From positions 39,120,423 through 39,184,422 of the forward strand of contig CM033394.1 of the NCBI GenBank assembly GCA_019426215.1: a stretch of 64,000 bases of DNA. Direction: 5' to 3'. The stretch is from Buddleja alternifolia. Taxonomy: Eukaryota > Streptophyta > Magnoliopsida > Lamiales > Scrophulariaceae. The position numbers and the translations under genes were made by a program. The notes below the pieces were generated by a model that worked only from the letters and a program-made list of their open reading frames with translations, had not been told where the DNA came from and did no database searches. Below are positions 35,273 through 46,993 of this stretch, piece by piece; positions within the stretch are counted from its first letter, which is position 1, and each line of letters opens with the position of its first letter.

Positions 35273-36798
35273 TGGTGTTCCCAAGTGGCATACGAAAGGG
35301 TCTAGAAGGGGGGGGGGGGTTGAATAGACCCTGAAGTCTTTTTTTGACTTCACAAAAACTTTCGTATCACTTTAGAAATTTGAACGCTTGGAAAAACTGA
35401 GCGCTTGGGTCAGACGCTTCAGAATAGTTAACTTAGACTTAGTGATTTCAGCAGTTTACCAAAGTAGGGCAACGCTTAGATCGCTTAATCAGGGTTAGCA
35501 CAGCGGAAATAATGTTTAGCGTTCTTTTGGTTGAATTAGTCGCTTTGCAATTTTACTTGTCTTTTTCAGAATAATATGAAGTGAATAATATAAGACAATA
35601 AAATAAATGACACAATAATTTGTAAGGTTCACTGGGTGATGTAATCCCAGCTACGTCCTTCTTCTCCTTTTTTTTTTTTTTTTTACTTGGAGGAAATTAC
35701 TATGATGATTATCAAAGGATCACACAGAAACTTCTACACAATAGTAATGGATGAAAATGATCTTGGGCTCCTTGATCACACAGACTTCAGCACCAATGAA
35801 GATCGTCTTCTTCAAGCTTCTCTCACTCAGAAATGCTGCCTGAAAGTTTTCAACAACTTTTCTCACTCAGATGAAATGTTGAGGTTTATCACTAGGGTTT
35901 TGTTTGTTTTAAAGAAGATCAAACAACTTGGAATATCTCAGTTGGAGTTTGGATTTCTTCTTTGGAAGATGTTGAGATATTTGTGACTGTTTTGAATGTA
36001 GATGGAAAGCTTGAAAAGTTTTTGGCTATGAAATCTCTTCAGCTTTTTCAGAAAGAATGTTCGTAGGATTTTTGGCAATAATTTCTCGTATATTCTTGAT
36101 GTTGTTCCCCCTTACTTTTTGATTTTCTGGAGTAAGGTATTTATAGGCAATTTCTTGGGATCTGTCCGTTGGACACATGTAGGAGCGTGCCTTTCATGTA
36201 GCGCGTGTTTGTACTTAAAATCTGACATTCCTGAAAATTCGCTGGAACCGATTGGACAGGAGCAGCTAAAACTTTGAAAGTTCTGACAGTCTGGTCAAAG
36301 GGAGGCTTGTCCAAAAGTCACAGTAGCTTATCACATTTAATGCTTTTATCAGGCATTTAATGCAATTTGAATTTATTTCCCGTTGGAAATAAATGCCCGT
36401 TGAATGATTGCATTTAAGTCCTTTATGACTTGAGGATTTATTTCAGGTGAATCTTCTTTAAGTCGCTTGAGTATTTGAACGCTTGATTCATGAATCCTGA
36501 ACTGCGGTCTCTTAGCGTTTGACAGGCGCTAAGACGGAATCTTCATCTTCGGTTGACTTCAGACGCTGGTCTTCAACTTCTTCTCAAATAGACTCACCTA
36601 GAATTCTATTATTAATTCAGTCGCTAAGACGTAGTCTAAAATCTATGAGGATAAAAATTACAAGCCTAAACAAAATTACAAACTCTTTTAAACGCTTTAT
36701 ACAATGATCTATGAAAGCATAAACTTACATTTTATTTGGGGTCTCACATTGAATCTTATCTTGTCATCATCAAAACATCTAACATGAAATTCCTAACA
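35273..36798 (-). mobile_element. Solo LTR (minus) nested in Copia-2 gag-pol
   Basis: Target duplication GTTTC at 35268-35272 and 36799-36803. On the minus strand it starts TGTTAGGAATTTCATGTT. Just inside its other end is a G-rich tract and TCTAGACCC (about 35300). Removing it and one duplication joins Copia-2 gag-pol in frame, which independently confirms the boundaries. 1526 bp with no internal region, so a solo LTR. LTR family not assigned. The open frames inside it are not genes. Confidence 0.88.
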
Positions 36799-38085
36799 GT
36801 TTCTAACTTTGTTGTTGTAGAAACACCTGTTTCAGATCAATCTGTGTCTCTTGAACCGGTTATCTCTCCCAGTATTTTCAATCAACTTCTAAAACTCTTG
36901 AATGAGCAAAAGGATAAAGAAGATATTAAAGCCAATATGGCAGGTATATCTTCTTATTCTCTTTCCTGCAATTTAAATGAAAATGGGTGGGTTATAGATT
37001 CAGGGGCTACTGATCATATGGTGTCTTCAACAAAATGGCTTTTTATTCCTGTTCAAAATGACTCTCGAACTGGAAGGTTCCTGGGGACTGGTGAACAAAG
37101 AGAAGGGCTTTACTTCTTTGCCCCTTCCAACACTGGTTCTGTTTCTTTTGTTAATAATGTTTCATTGTTTACTGTTTGGCATGCAAGGCTAGGTCACCCT
37201 TCTAATAAAGTTTTAAAATTGTTAAAGTCTGATCTTTCATTTGATGGATTGATTGACTCCTCTCCTTGTGAGGTTTGTCACCGATCTAAGCAAACGAGAG
37301 AGCCTTTTCCTCTTAGTAGTCACAAGACTGATGCTATTTTTTCTCTTGTTCATGCTGGTTTGTGGGGTCCTTATAGAGTTGAAAGTCATGATGGTTTTAG
37401 ATATTTTTTCACTTTAGTAGATGATTTTTTTCATGCTGTGTGGTTAGTCCTGATGTGTAACAAATCTGATACTGTTAGACTTGTGAACTTTTTTCACCAT
37501 ATGGTTAAAAATCAATTCGGGCAGAATATAAACAATTTTAGATCTGATAATGATACTGAATTTGTCAATAGAGATCTAAAGGATTTTTTTAATTCTAATG
37601 GTGTTATTCATAAAACTACGTGTGTTGAGACTCCTCAACAAAATGGAGTCGTCGAACGCAAGCATCGTCATCTTTTAAATGTAGCACGGTCTCTGTTATA
37701 TCAAAGTAAGTGTCCTGTTATTTTTTGGTCAGAGTGTGTGCGTACGGCTGCGTTCTTAATCAACAGAACCGCAAGCTCTGTTTTACAAAGGAAAACTCCT
37801 TTTGAAATAATTTTCAATTTGAAACCTAAATATGATTTTTTTTTTACGTACTTTTGGGTGTCTTTGTTTCTCTACTGTTGTTGGGAATAAAGATAAATTT
37901 GATTTTCGAGCTCTTAAATGTGTTTTCATGGGCTACGCTGAAAATAAAAAAGCATATAGGCTTTATGATATTGAACAAAATCAAATTATCTTTTCTAGAG
38001 ATGTAAAATTTTATGAAAATATTTTTCCCTTTAAAATTGTGAGCAATGGCAGTTCTTATATTGATCAAGATAACAGTTTTGTTTT
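36799..38085 (+). pseudogene. Copia-2 protease, pre-integrase and integrase
   Basis: The protease motif WVIDSGATDHMVS (about 36988) is followed by the pre-integrase region (LYFFAPSNTG, VWHARLGHPSNKVLKLLKSD, CEVCHRSKQTREPF). The integrase core includes HAGLWGPYRVESHDGFRYFFTLVDD, FRSDNDTEF and TPQQNGVVERKHRHLLN, so the late catalytic Asp and Glu positions are kept. A shift near 37850 moves to the frame holding the integrase C-terminus (VFMGYAENKKAYRLYDIE, IIFSRDVKFYENIFPF). Cut at 38085 by the second nested LTR. Confidence 0.92.
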
Positions 38086-39361
38086 TGTTAGGAATTTCAT
38101 GTTAGATGTTTTGATGATGACAATTAGGATCTTTGTTAGACCTTAAAATTATGTAAGTTTGTTTTTCAGCTTTGAAGTGTTAGATTTGTAATAGGCTTTG
38201 TTTTATTTATATTCTAGATAAGAACATTAAATGTGATAAGCACTTTCAGACGTACGGAGAAGCCACCCTATTGGACTGTCAACTATTCAAAGACTGCAGC
38301 ACCAACTTTTGTGCAGCAGATTTTCAGGAAAAAGGACAAAAGTTGTTCACTTGCGGAAGTGAGAGACACGCGCCCTTGCATGTGTCAAACTGACACTTTT
38401 TCCAAGAATGCATATAAATAGGATTTCAACAACAAGCCAAATATAGAGAACAATTATCAAGTCGAATTGCTGTTGCATTGAAGTCTCATCCCTTACAATC
38501 TCAGAAAAGCCAAACTTTCAAAAAATTATTCTCTTTGCTTTTCTTCATATCCTGAGACAGTCAACCCAATATCTCAAATATTCTTTTCGAAGAAGCTACA
38601 TTACTACTGAGATATTTTCAGTTGTTTGAACTTCATCAAAATCAAACAAACCCTTTTAAAAAAAATCCTATCCAAGCCTCGCGATCTGTGTGAAGTCAAA
38701 GTTGGATACTTGCCATATTTCTGGGTGAAAGAAGCAAGGGGATTGAAGTGATTTGGAGCAGAAATCTGTGTGATTAAGGAGCTCAAGTCATCGACATCCA
38801 TCTTTCCCTAATTTGTAGAAGATTCTGTGTGATTCTTTGAGAATCATTTTAGTGGATTGCCTCCAAGTGTTCAACGAGAAGAAGGACGTAGTTGGGATTA
38901 CACCACCCAACGAACATTACAAATATTGTGTCATTTACTTTTCAGCCAATCCTTTTATTCATCATATCATTGCATAAACTGATTAAGTAAAACACAGTCA
39001 AAAGCTAAGCAACTAAGAAACTTCTTGTGACGCTAAAGCTTTTAAAAGAAGACTACAAAACTCATTCCGCTGTGCTAACACTGATCAAAGAAGTGAACTC
39101 TCAAACTTACTCGGTTAAAGTATTCAATTCTTGAAATCTAAGTTAACTTTGTAAACACAGTCTTCGTTAGACGCTTCACCAAAGCGCCTATATGTTAAGT
39201 GAACGCTTAAGTCAAGCGTTAGACTCTTCAAGCATCTACTTTTTCAAGCGTCCAAAAATCATTTTAACACGAAATCTTTTGAAGTTGAAAAAGACTTCAG
39301 GGTCTATTCAAGTCCCCCCCTCCCCCTTCTAGACCCTTTCGTATGCCACTTGGGACCAACA
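38086..39361 (+). mobile_element. Solo LTR (plus) nested in Copia-2 integrase-RT linker
   Basis: Target duplication GTTTT at 38081-38085 and 39362-39366. Starts TGTTAGGAATTTCATGTTAG and ends CACTTGGGACCAACA. The terminal 38 bp of its 5' end matches the minus-strand start of the LTR at 35273-36798, and both share the TCTAGACCCTTTCGTATGCCAC 3' region. The middles are diverged and the lengths differ by 250 bp, so they are two members of one family that inserted separately and in opposite orientation. Confidence 0.88.
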
Positions 39362-41313
39362 GTTTTTTTCGATATTGATACTAACAAAAAAAAAAAAAGA
39401 ACACTTTCTATGATGAAGTTCCCATTATCAATGAAGAAAATGAAGTTGTTGAATGTTTAAAAATTGATTTTGCTGATTCTGGGTATCATTCTGAGACTTA
39501 TAATAATTTTGATAATTCTGTTAGTTCTCCTGTTAATTCTGCAGCTATTGGTGTGGATGATTCTGCACCTCCTATTGATGGTAGTGTGCTGGCTCTTCGT
39601 TCTGGTAGAGTTTCGAAAACCCCTTCTCATTTTAAAGATTCTGATCTGTTCTTGTATACTTGCAATGATAAGGGTGTTTTTGACTGTCTTTATCCTCTTT
39701 CTGTTTATATGTCGTATGAGGGGTTAAGTAGTGAACACAAATGCTTTATTTCTTCTATTGATAAAATGAAGGAACCTAGAATTTTTTAGGACGCCATTAG
39801 CAATCCTAAGTGGAAAGCTGCTATGGATTTAGAGATGAAGGCTTTAAATGATAATAAAACTTGGATTCTTACTACTTTACCTTTAGGTAGGAAAGCCATC
39901 GGTTGCAAATGGGTATATAAAATAAAGTATAAATCTAATGGTGAAATTGGAAGATACAAGGCTAGGTTAGTAGCTAAAGGATATAATCAACGGGAAGGTA
40001 TCGACTTTCATGAAACTTTCTCAGCGGTAGTGAAGATGGTTATTGTTCATTCCTTAATAGCCATAGCTATTATTAAAAATTGGCCTCTCTTTCAAATGGA
40101 TGTGAATAATGCTTTTTTACATGGTGATTTACTAGAAGAAGTATATATGTCCTTGCCTCAAGGTTATTTTTCTAACTCCGATTCTCGGTTTGTCTTCTTA
40201 AAAAATCTTTGTATGGCTTGAAACAAGCCCCTAGGCAATGGAATGAGAAGTTCACATTAGCCTTATTGGAAAATGGTTTTCATCAAATCAAAAATGATTA
40301 TTCTTTATTTGTGAAAAATGATAAATCTGGTTTTATAGCTTTGCTTATTAATGTGGATGATATAGTGATCACCGGTGACTCGGTTTTGGAAATTAACAAA
40401 TTAAAATCTTATTTGAATACCAAGTTTCAAATAAAGGACTTAGGTACCTTAAAATATTTTTTTGGAATTGAGGTTGCTCGGTCTTCTATGGGCTTGTGTC
40501 TTAATCAAAGAAAATACACTCTTGATTTGATTAGTGAGTTTGAGTTGCTTAGTGCTAAACCATCTAGTGTTCCAATGGAACAAAATTTAAAGTTTAGTGT
40601 TGAAGAAAGTAGTGATGATAAATATGTTAAGGATATTACAAGTTTTCAGAAATTGGTAGATAAGTTGATTTACTTGACCATGACACGTCCTGATATTTCG
40701 TTCGCTGTTCATGTTCTATCTCAATTTATGCATAAGCCTAAACACTCACATTTAAATTCAGCATTGCTTGTTTTATGTTACTTGAAATTATCTACCGAAA
40801 AAGGTCTTTATTTCCCGAGAAAATTCTGAGTTTAAATTGACTGCTTATTGTGACTTCGATTGGGCGTCGTGCCCCATTTCCCGTAAATCTGTGACTAGGT
40901 ATTGTGTGTTCTTGGGTAAGTCGCTTTTGTCTTGGAAAAGTAGGAAACAGTCTACTGTTTCTAAGTCTTCTGTTGAGGCAGAGTACCGTTCCATGTCGGT
41001 TACTTGTTCTGAAATTGTATGGATGTTGGGCCTTTTTTGTGATCTTGGGTTTCCTAATTTAACTCCTGTTCATTTCTTTTGTGATAATCTAGCTGCAATT
41101 CATATAGCTGCTAACCTCGTCTTTCACGAAAGAATGAAGCACATCGAAATTGATTGTCACGTAGTGCATGACTTGGTTAAAAATGGAACCATTCTTACGA
41201 AACATGTTTTATCTGATTCTCAGGTTGCTGACATTTTTACAAAAGCTCTTGGGAGAGCTCAACACAATCTCTTGCTAGAAAAGCTTGGGCTATTGGATAT
41301 TTTCTCCAACTAA
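39362..41313 (+). pseudogene. Copia-2 reverse transcriptase and RNase H
   Basis: The linker (LALRSGRVSKTPSHFK) leads to RT at 39823 (LEMKALNDNKTWILTTLPLG, CKWVYKIKYKSNGEIGRYKAR, FQMDVNNAFLHGDLLEEVYM). After a shift near 40210 come YGLKQAPRQWNEKF and LLINVDDIVITGDS. The catalytic box reads NVDD instead of YVDD. RNase H begins at 40837 (YCDFDWASCPISRKS, SKSSVEAEYRSM, FCDNLAAIHIAAN, KHIEIDCHVVHD, VADIFTKAL). A stop lies at 39787-39789 and frames change at about 40210 and 40830. Confidence 0.92.
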
Positions 41314-41333
41314 ATTGTTCGATTGAGGGGGGT

Positions 41334-41690
41334 TGTTAAAATAGGATAGCCCAATTGTTGTCAAGCTCTCGGCCCATCCAGCAATCTTGGGTCTTGGCCA
41401 TCCAGCTATCTCGGCCCAGCGTGTTATGTTTCAGCCATCAGCTTTAGTATTTCTCTTATATAAGTAGAGATGTTGGTAGGGTTTGTTATGTAGATCAATT
41501 TTTTACTCTCTCTCTCTCTCTCTATTTTTTCATAGATTGGACAAATAGCAGCAAGTTTTCTCTCTGTTTTGGCTCACCTCCTCAGCGGAGACTTTTTGAT
41601 TGCCGTGGTATTTTTCGGCTTGTATTTTTAGATACTCTTCTTGTTTTCATACAAGTATTCAAATAAAATTTTCCCTTCAAGTTTTTAATA
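41334..41690 (+). repeat. 3' LTR of Copia-2
   Basis: 357 bp. Carries a 17-bp partial duplication and an expanded CT run relative to the 5' LTR. Confidence 0.9.
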
Positions 41691-42319
41691 TTAGTCAAAC
41701 TTGGTGCTCAATAGAAGCTAACCTTAGCATTCAAGTGGAGTTGTGATAAATTGGATAATATATGATGATATCAACATTTCGCCTTATATTCTCATCATAT
41801 ACAGGGAAAATTGCAATTTTGATACCGTAAGTTGGCCTACACGTTTTTTTGGTACCATAAGTTGGACGGGTAGCAATTTAAGTACCTTATCTTTAAAAAA
41901 TTCGCAATTTGGGTACAAATTGGCCGGAAAAGTTTGAATTTTGCCGGAAAAAGTCACGTGCCCGGCACGTGACTTGTTAAATTCGGGATTTTGACCAAAT
42001 GGAGGGAAACTCGGCTGCCTTGACCAGATTTTGGAGGGAAACTCTACTGACGTCGTTAATTAAAAAAAACAAAAATGGCAAAAATAAAAAATGCTGTGGC
42101 GACTTTAATAAGAATGACAACATGTTGCTTTATTCAACCTAATAATAATAGAAAATAAAATCATTCTCATATTCTTAGAACTCAAACCCTAATCGTCCCA
42201 AAACCCCCAAAATTGCAAACACATTCAAACAAGAAATTGAAGACGATTTCTACTTAAACCATAAACCAAGTAATTAAGAAAACAGATAGGCCTCCCACAT
42301 AACACATACCTGTTTCTAC

Positions 42320-43594
42320 TTAAACCATAAACCAAGTAATTAAGAAAAAAACCCAAGACACAATAGCAACAAACTGCATCAGTTTGTTCTTTGTAGTCAT
42401 TCTTGCAATTCCATCTTGCAACTTCCTATTTTCATCTTCCAAACACCCTATTATTCTTCTTAGATTCAATGTTTCTACCTCTATGTTAGACAACCTTCTG
42501 GCCACATTTGAATTGTCAAATCCCATATTTGCTATTATTCTCTCCAAGTTGCTTTTTTCATCCAAAAAACTGGATATCCTTCGTTTCAGCTGCTCATTTT
42601 CAGTTGCTAATCTGATTTTCTACAGCCGTAATTCAGGTATAACAACCATAGACCTCGGACACATTGGAGGATCCAACCAACGAAAAAAACCGCACCCACC
42701 ATTCTGATGAAGTTAAAAAATACATTAATCAGTTAAAAAGAAATTAAAAGATAAATTCAGGAAAAGACCCTAATTACAAATGTTATAGAAAAACCTATGA
42801 TGCACGGACACGCGTAAAAATCACCCCGTGCAGTGCCCGACACACATCGGACACGGACACGGCCCGGACACGGCACCGGGACGTGTCGGACACAGCAATG
42901 GTGTGTCCAGAATTTTAAAAAATAAATAGAACTAGGACACGACGCAGACACGGTCCAGACACGGCCAGGACACTTCGGGCTGATTTTTTGCATTTTTTTA
43001 TATTTTTAATATAAATGTATTTATATATATATATATATGTAATTATATATAGATGAAGTTTTATAGTTTACAGAAGCATTGTCATTAATAAGTTTTTATT
43101 TTGTGTAAAAATAGGTTGCTCATATACAAATAGTGAATATATATATATATATATATATAGGTTGTTATTAATAAGTTGTTGAATTGTTGATTATTGTCTA
43201 ATCGGTGTTCAATTACTCATAAGTTTATAACATATTATATATATATATATATATATAAAAATGTGGGCAGACGTGTCCGAGCCGTATCCGTGTCCTAATT
43301 TTTTAAAAATTGACGTGTTCCGTGTCCGTGTCGTGCAGTGTCCTTGTCTGTGCAACATAGAGAAAAACTAACTTTAAAGCCCTAAACCCATAATGTTATA
43401 GAAAAACTAACTTACAAAAATTAAGAGTAATTCACCTTCCAATTTTCGCATCCATAGAATCGCCTTCTAGGATTGTCTTCTGTCCAGCTAGTTTGCACGC
43501 ATGGTGGTATCTTGCATTTGGACTCGCGCGGTATACGAGAACGGCAGGGGGTGGTGGAAGAGCAGGGGGTGGTGGAAGAGGAGGAGCTTGACAT
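42320..43594 (-). pseudogene. Captured GRF-type zinc-finger gene (At4g04775-like), one in-frame stop
   Basis: Exon 1 is 43594-43436 (53 codons: serine-rich start, then CKIPPCVQTSWTEDNPRRRFYGCENWK). Exon 2 begins after the acceptor CATCAG at about 42701 (NGGCGFFRWLDPPMCPRSM). Together they form the GRF zinc finger: CX4C, the TSWT..NP.RRF core, then cysteines before FFRW. The splice is phase 0. Reading continues into a coiled coil (about 42610-42380) and a C-terminal hydrophobic anchor (FVAIVSWVFFLITWFMV), the usual plan of these small plant proteins of unknown role. A TAG at 42620-42622, probably from CAG, interrupts exon 2. The intron holds a hAT-like MITE. A 62-bp direct duplication covers the stop region (about 42250-42350). 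Confidence 0.85.
42795..43360. mobile_element. hAT-like MITE nested in the Pack-MULE intron
   Basis: The 8-bp duplication AGAAAAAC lies at 42787-42794 and 43361-43368. The inverted ends are CTATGATGCACGGACACG (left) and CTATGTTGCACAGACAAGG (right, reversed), followed by many GGACACG motifs on both sides. 566 bp, no coding, with TA microsatellites inside. The 8-bp TSD points to the hAT superfamily. Confidence 0.85.
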
Positions 43595-43830
43595 TAGTGT
43601 TTTGTTGCAGGGGTGAAAAAGAAAACGAGAAAGGAAGAATGAAGAAGAAGATGAAGAAAGGGGGAAAATTAGGTTAAAATTGGGGATTGGGGGGCAATTT
43701 GGTAAAATTACATCGTCATTCCCTCGAAAATCTGGTCAAGGCAGCCGAGTTTCCCTCCATTTGGTCAAAATTGGTCAAAATCCCCAATTTAACAAGTCAC
43801 GTGCCCAGCACGTGACTTTTTCCGGCAAAA

Positions 43831-44474
43831 TTCAAATTTTTTCGGCCCATTTGTACCCAAATTGCGAATTTTTTAAAGATAAGGTACTTAAATTGCTACC
43901 CGTCCAACTTATGGTACCAAAAAAACGTGTAGGCCAACTTACGGTATCAAAATTGCAATTTTCCCTCATATACACATCCAATGATTGACACCCACATTTG
44001 CAAGTTCTTCTTCATTTTGAAATGGAAAATTTCTTAGAAATAATTAAGTTGAATGTCTAAGGAACACTGATACGATCAAGATTGTTCATATCAAGATATT
44101 CCTTTTCGAGTAAGGAATTAATTCCAAAAATTGTGAGATTAAGAGAGAGAGTTTCAAATTTTTTCGGCCCATTTGTACCCAAATTGCGAATTTTTTAAAG
44201 ATAAGGTACTTAAATTGCTACCCGTCCAACTTATGGTACCAAAAAAACGTGTAGGCCAACTTACGGCATCAAAATTGCAATTTTCCCTCATATACACATC
44301 CAATGATTGACACCCACATTTGCAAGTTCTTCTTCATTTTGAAATGGAAAATTTCTTAGAAATAATTAAGTTGAATGTCTAAGGAACACTGATACGATCA
44401 AGATTGTTCATATCAAGATATTCCTTTTCGAGTAAGGAATTAATTCCAAAAATTGTGAGATTAAGAGAGAGAGT
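43831..44474. repeat. 322-bp tandem duplication covering the Pack-MULE right end
   Basis: The unit 43831-44152 is repeated at 44153-44474 with essentially one difference (GGTATC versus GGCATC). Each copy holds the outer 135 bp of the right TIR, the 9-bp target duplication and about 180 bp of flank. It therefore formed after the Pack-MULE inserted. Confidence 0.93.
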
Positions 44475-44806
44475 TTCTTTCGAGTAGAAACCAAACTCCA
44501 GAATAAAAGACAAGAGAAAAGATTTTTACTTTGTAAATACTACACTGTCCAACACAAACACAATACTAAGGGTGGCATTGGTTGGGTCTGGCCCAGACCC
44601 AAACCCAAAGTTTTTTAAAAAAATTTATTGGGTCCGGGTCTGCGTCCAGACCCAGTAATTATTTTGGGTCTGGACCCAGACCCAAACCCAAAACTTTGGG
44701 TCTAGGTCTACACCCATAGGCCCAAATACTTTTTTTTTTTACAAAAAAACCCAAATAGTCTAAAAATTATAAGTTTGTGGCCAGCCATTCCATCGTGTAG
44801 TGTTAC

Positions 44807-46974
44807 TGTAATACTCTACAAATATCTATTAGTGCTAGTTAAATATCGTAAGTACCTATTTATGTATATATATAGTCTCATGTGTATATTGTTTTCTTGT
44901 GGTAATCTTATGGTGGGACTTAAATCTTAATTTCTAAACTTGAGCGGTGTTTCAGTGTAAATATACTTGAGTAATATAAATAAAAAATTCCTAACCTATT
45001 AGGAGAGAGACATATTACTTTGGCAGCATATTTAGAGAAGGTAGACGGCAGAAAGAAAAATCACCATTTACGGCGGGTAAGTTAAGGAATATCAAGTCTT
45101 TCGATTTCAAATCACGTAAAAAAAAAATGGGATTGAATTGCAAGGCAATAGTGGCGTAGCAGCTATACGACGGCAAGTCAGATTTCATGAATTTTTTCAT
45201 TATTATTGATTCCAATATGAGGCCGTCGTGTCTCTCATAATATAACATATCTGGCGGAATAGAGTATATATATATATATATATATATTATAATAGTGTAT
45301 ATATATATTAGACATTGATTCATTTTGTCAAGTTTTCTGTTAACTAAAGGGTTGTGAGAAATTTAATTAATAGTTGCGCTTTTTGTACATGAATTTGTGG
45401 CCGACACCAATGAAGAAGGTATTGGGATTGTGAGATGTGAATACTGAATTTACATAAAATTATATAATCTATCACAAGTTTGGTGTATATATATATTAAC
45501 TCTTGGATTTTAGGAGCAGATTATTGATGTCATCATGATAATTAGTTCATTTCTCTTAATTCATCGAAGTGTGATAATTAACTCAGCCTCGCATGGGTCT
45601 TGAGATAATAGCAATAGTTGTAGGCATATAGAAGAGAATAAAGATTAAATCAGCAAAAGCCTAGTTCGACGGCTTATAATTCAATTTATGGATTAAGGAT
45701 ACACATTTTAACAGAGGTAATTGTTAAGCACACAATTTAAGATCTCATTCATATTTAATTATTATTGATTCACTACTTTAATTACTTAGATTCGACTGGA
45801 GATGACCAAGAAAGTCGTAGCAAGTACACAAGATAGCTTAGGGTTGGATTAACGAGGTAAGTGATTTTTCACTCTTCTAGTTATATAAAATTATATATGT
45901 ATTATTTTTGGGTGCGTGTGTGATTTTCATAACTTGGATCGTGCAAGTGTATATATGTATGTATTTGGAAACGTGAATGATTTGAGTCTCTTGAACTTAG
46001 ATTTGAAAGGTGCAAAAATGTGATTTTTGTATGTAATTGATATGTGGATTGGTAAACGTGGTTATTGTGGAGGTGATTTCTAAAACCCATTGTCTAGACC
46101 ATTACATCATTGACTATTCCGGAATAAGAGATGGGCAACCGAGTATGTGAGTGTTGGTCAGTGACCCAGTATAGGGGGGTTGTGCCTATACCAGGACCCA
46201 GTATAGGGGGCTTGTGCCTATACCAAGACCCAGTATAGGGGGGTTATACCTATACCAAGACCCAGTATAGAGGGGTTATACCTATACCAGTACCCAGTAC
46301 AGGGGGTTATGCATGTATCAGGACCTAAGACAGAGGGGTCAAACCTGTCCCTGACCATGGTTGTCTTATGTGTTGGTTTTTACGTGGTGATTGTATGTGG
46401 AGATTGATATTACTTTTAAATTGATTTCTTCAAATATTATTCTTTTAAAGTGACTTTGTCTTTAAAATTTCGTATAACACTATTGTGTATTCTAGAGAAA
46501 ATTAAATTTTGGTTTTGTTGCTTGCTTGATCCGGCTAGATGAGTGATGGAATTATTTACTGGGTTGTTGAGCTCATTCTTTTAATAATATTCTTTTTCAG
46601 ATACCCAGACTTAGTGGAGATGAGAAGTTTTGACTTTGGTTGACCTAATGTTATGGAGCTAGATTAGTTGTTTGTTTATATATTTTTCCTTTAGTTTTAT
46701 TCGAGGATATTAGACTTGTTGGTTTTAGATAATTTCAATTTAGATATTTTTATGGGAGAAGTGTATTTATTTGAAGTTATGGAGGATTTTATTATTAATG
46801 GAGAATTGAGTTATTTCTGAAGATTGATAGTTGAGTTTGCAATATCGTATTGTGGATAGATTTTAGGTATAGATGCTATATACCCATACTATCACTAGAT
46901 TAGCCTTGCAGGCTTTTGGGATATTCTCAGGAGCTTGCGGCGGTTGTCAAGGTCCCGGGGCTCAGGGCGTGACA
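44807..46974 (+). repeat. 5' LTR of the Gypsy element
   Basis: 2168 bp. Contains a minisatellite at about 46165-46350 (roughly 33-bp units, CCCAGTATAGGGGGG and CCTATACCAGGA). Confidence 0.92.
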
Positions 46975-46981
46975 ATTTTAG

Positions 46982-46993
46982 TGGTATCAGAGC
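46982..46993 (+). other. Gypsy primer-binding site
   Basis: TGGTATCAGAGC, complementary to initiator-Met tRNA, seven bases after the 5' LTR end. Confidence 0.9.

Larger units (their letters stand above)
33124..41690 (+). mobile_element. Copia-2: Ty1/copia element carrying two nested solo LTRs
   Basis: LTRs at 33124-33454 (331 bp) and 41334-41690 (357 bp), with target duplication TTAGT at 33119-33123 and 41691-41695. Both LTRs start TGTTA and end TAATA rather than TAACA. TGGCATCATGAGC after the left LTR is a mutated initiator-Met primer site. ATTGAGGGGGGT before the right LTR is the polypurine tract. Without the two insertions (35273-36798 and 38086-39361) the element is about 5.8 kb, a normal Copia size. 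Gag-pol is degraded by stops and shifts. The proteins resemble the Ale/Retrofit group. Confidence 0.93.
41804..43965. mobile_element. Pack-MULE with a captured GRF zinc-finger gene
   Basis: Flanked by the 9-bp duplication TCATATACA (41795-41803, 43966-43974). Terminal inverted repeats of roughly 240 bp (41804 to about 42040 and about 43727-43965) start GGGAAAATTGCAATTTTG and are nearly identical, including an internal hairpin-like GTCACGTGCCCGGCACGTGAC on the left. No transposase. The interior is a spliced host-type gene on the minus strand, the definition of a Pack-MULE. High TIR identity suggests fairly recent movement. Confidence 0.92.

Noticed and set aside
39464..39727. 87-codon frame rich in Leu/Ile
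   Set aside because: It is an out-of-frame shadow of the Copia-2 linker before RT, which reads in the frame containing LALRSGRVSK.
42320..42565. Stand-alone 81-residue membrane protein
   Set aside because: It is the C-terminal coiled coil and anchor of the captured GRF zinc-finger gene, cut off by the TAG at 42620.
46165..46350. Regular repeats with spacers resembling a CRISPR array
   Set aside because: Units are contiguous and degenerate, inside a retrotransposon LTR of a plant genome. There are no unique spacers or cas genes.
46982..46993. tRNA-like matches (TGGTATCAGAGC here and at other LTR elements)
   Set aside because: These are retrotransposon primer-binding sites. The flanking sequence does not form a tRNA.
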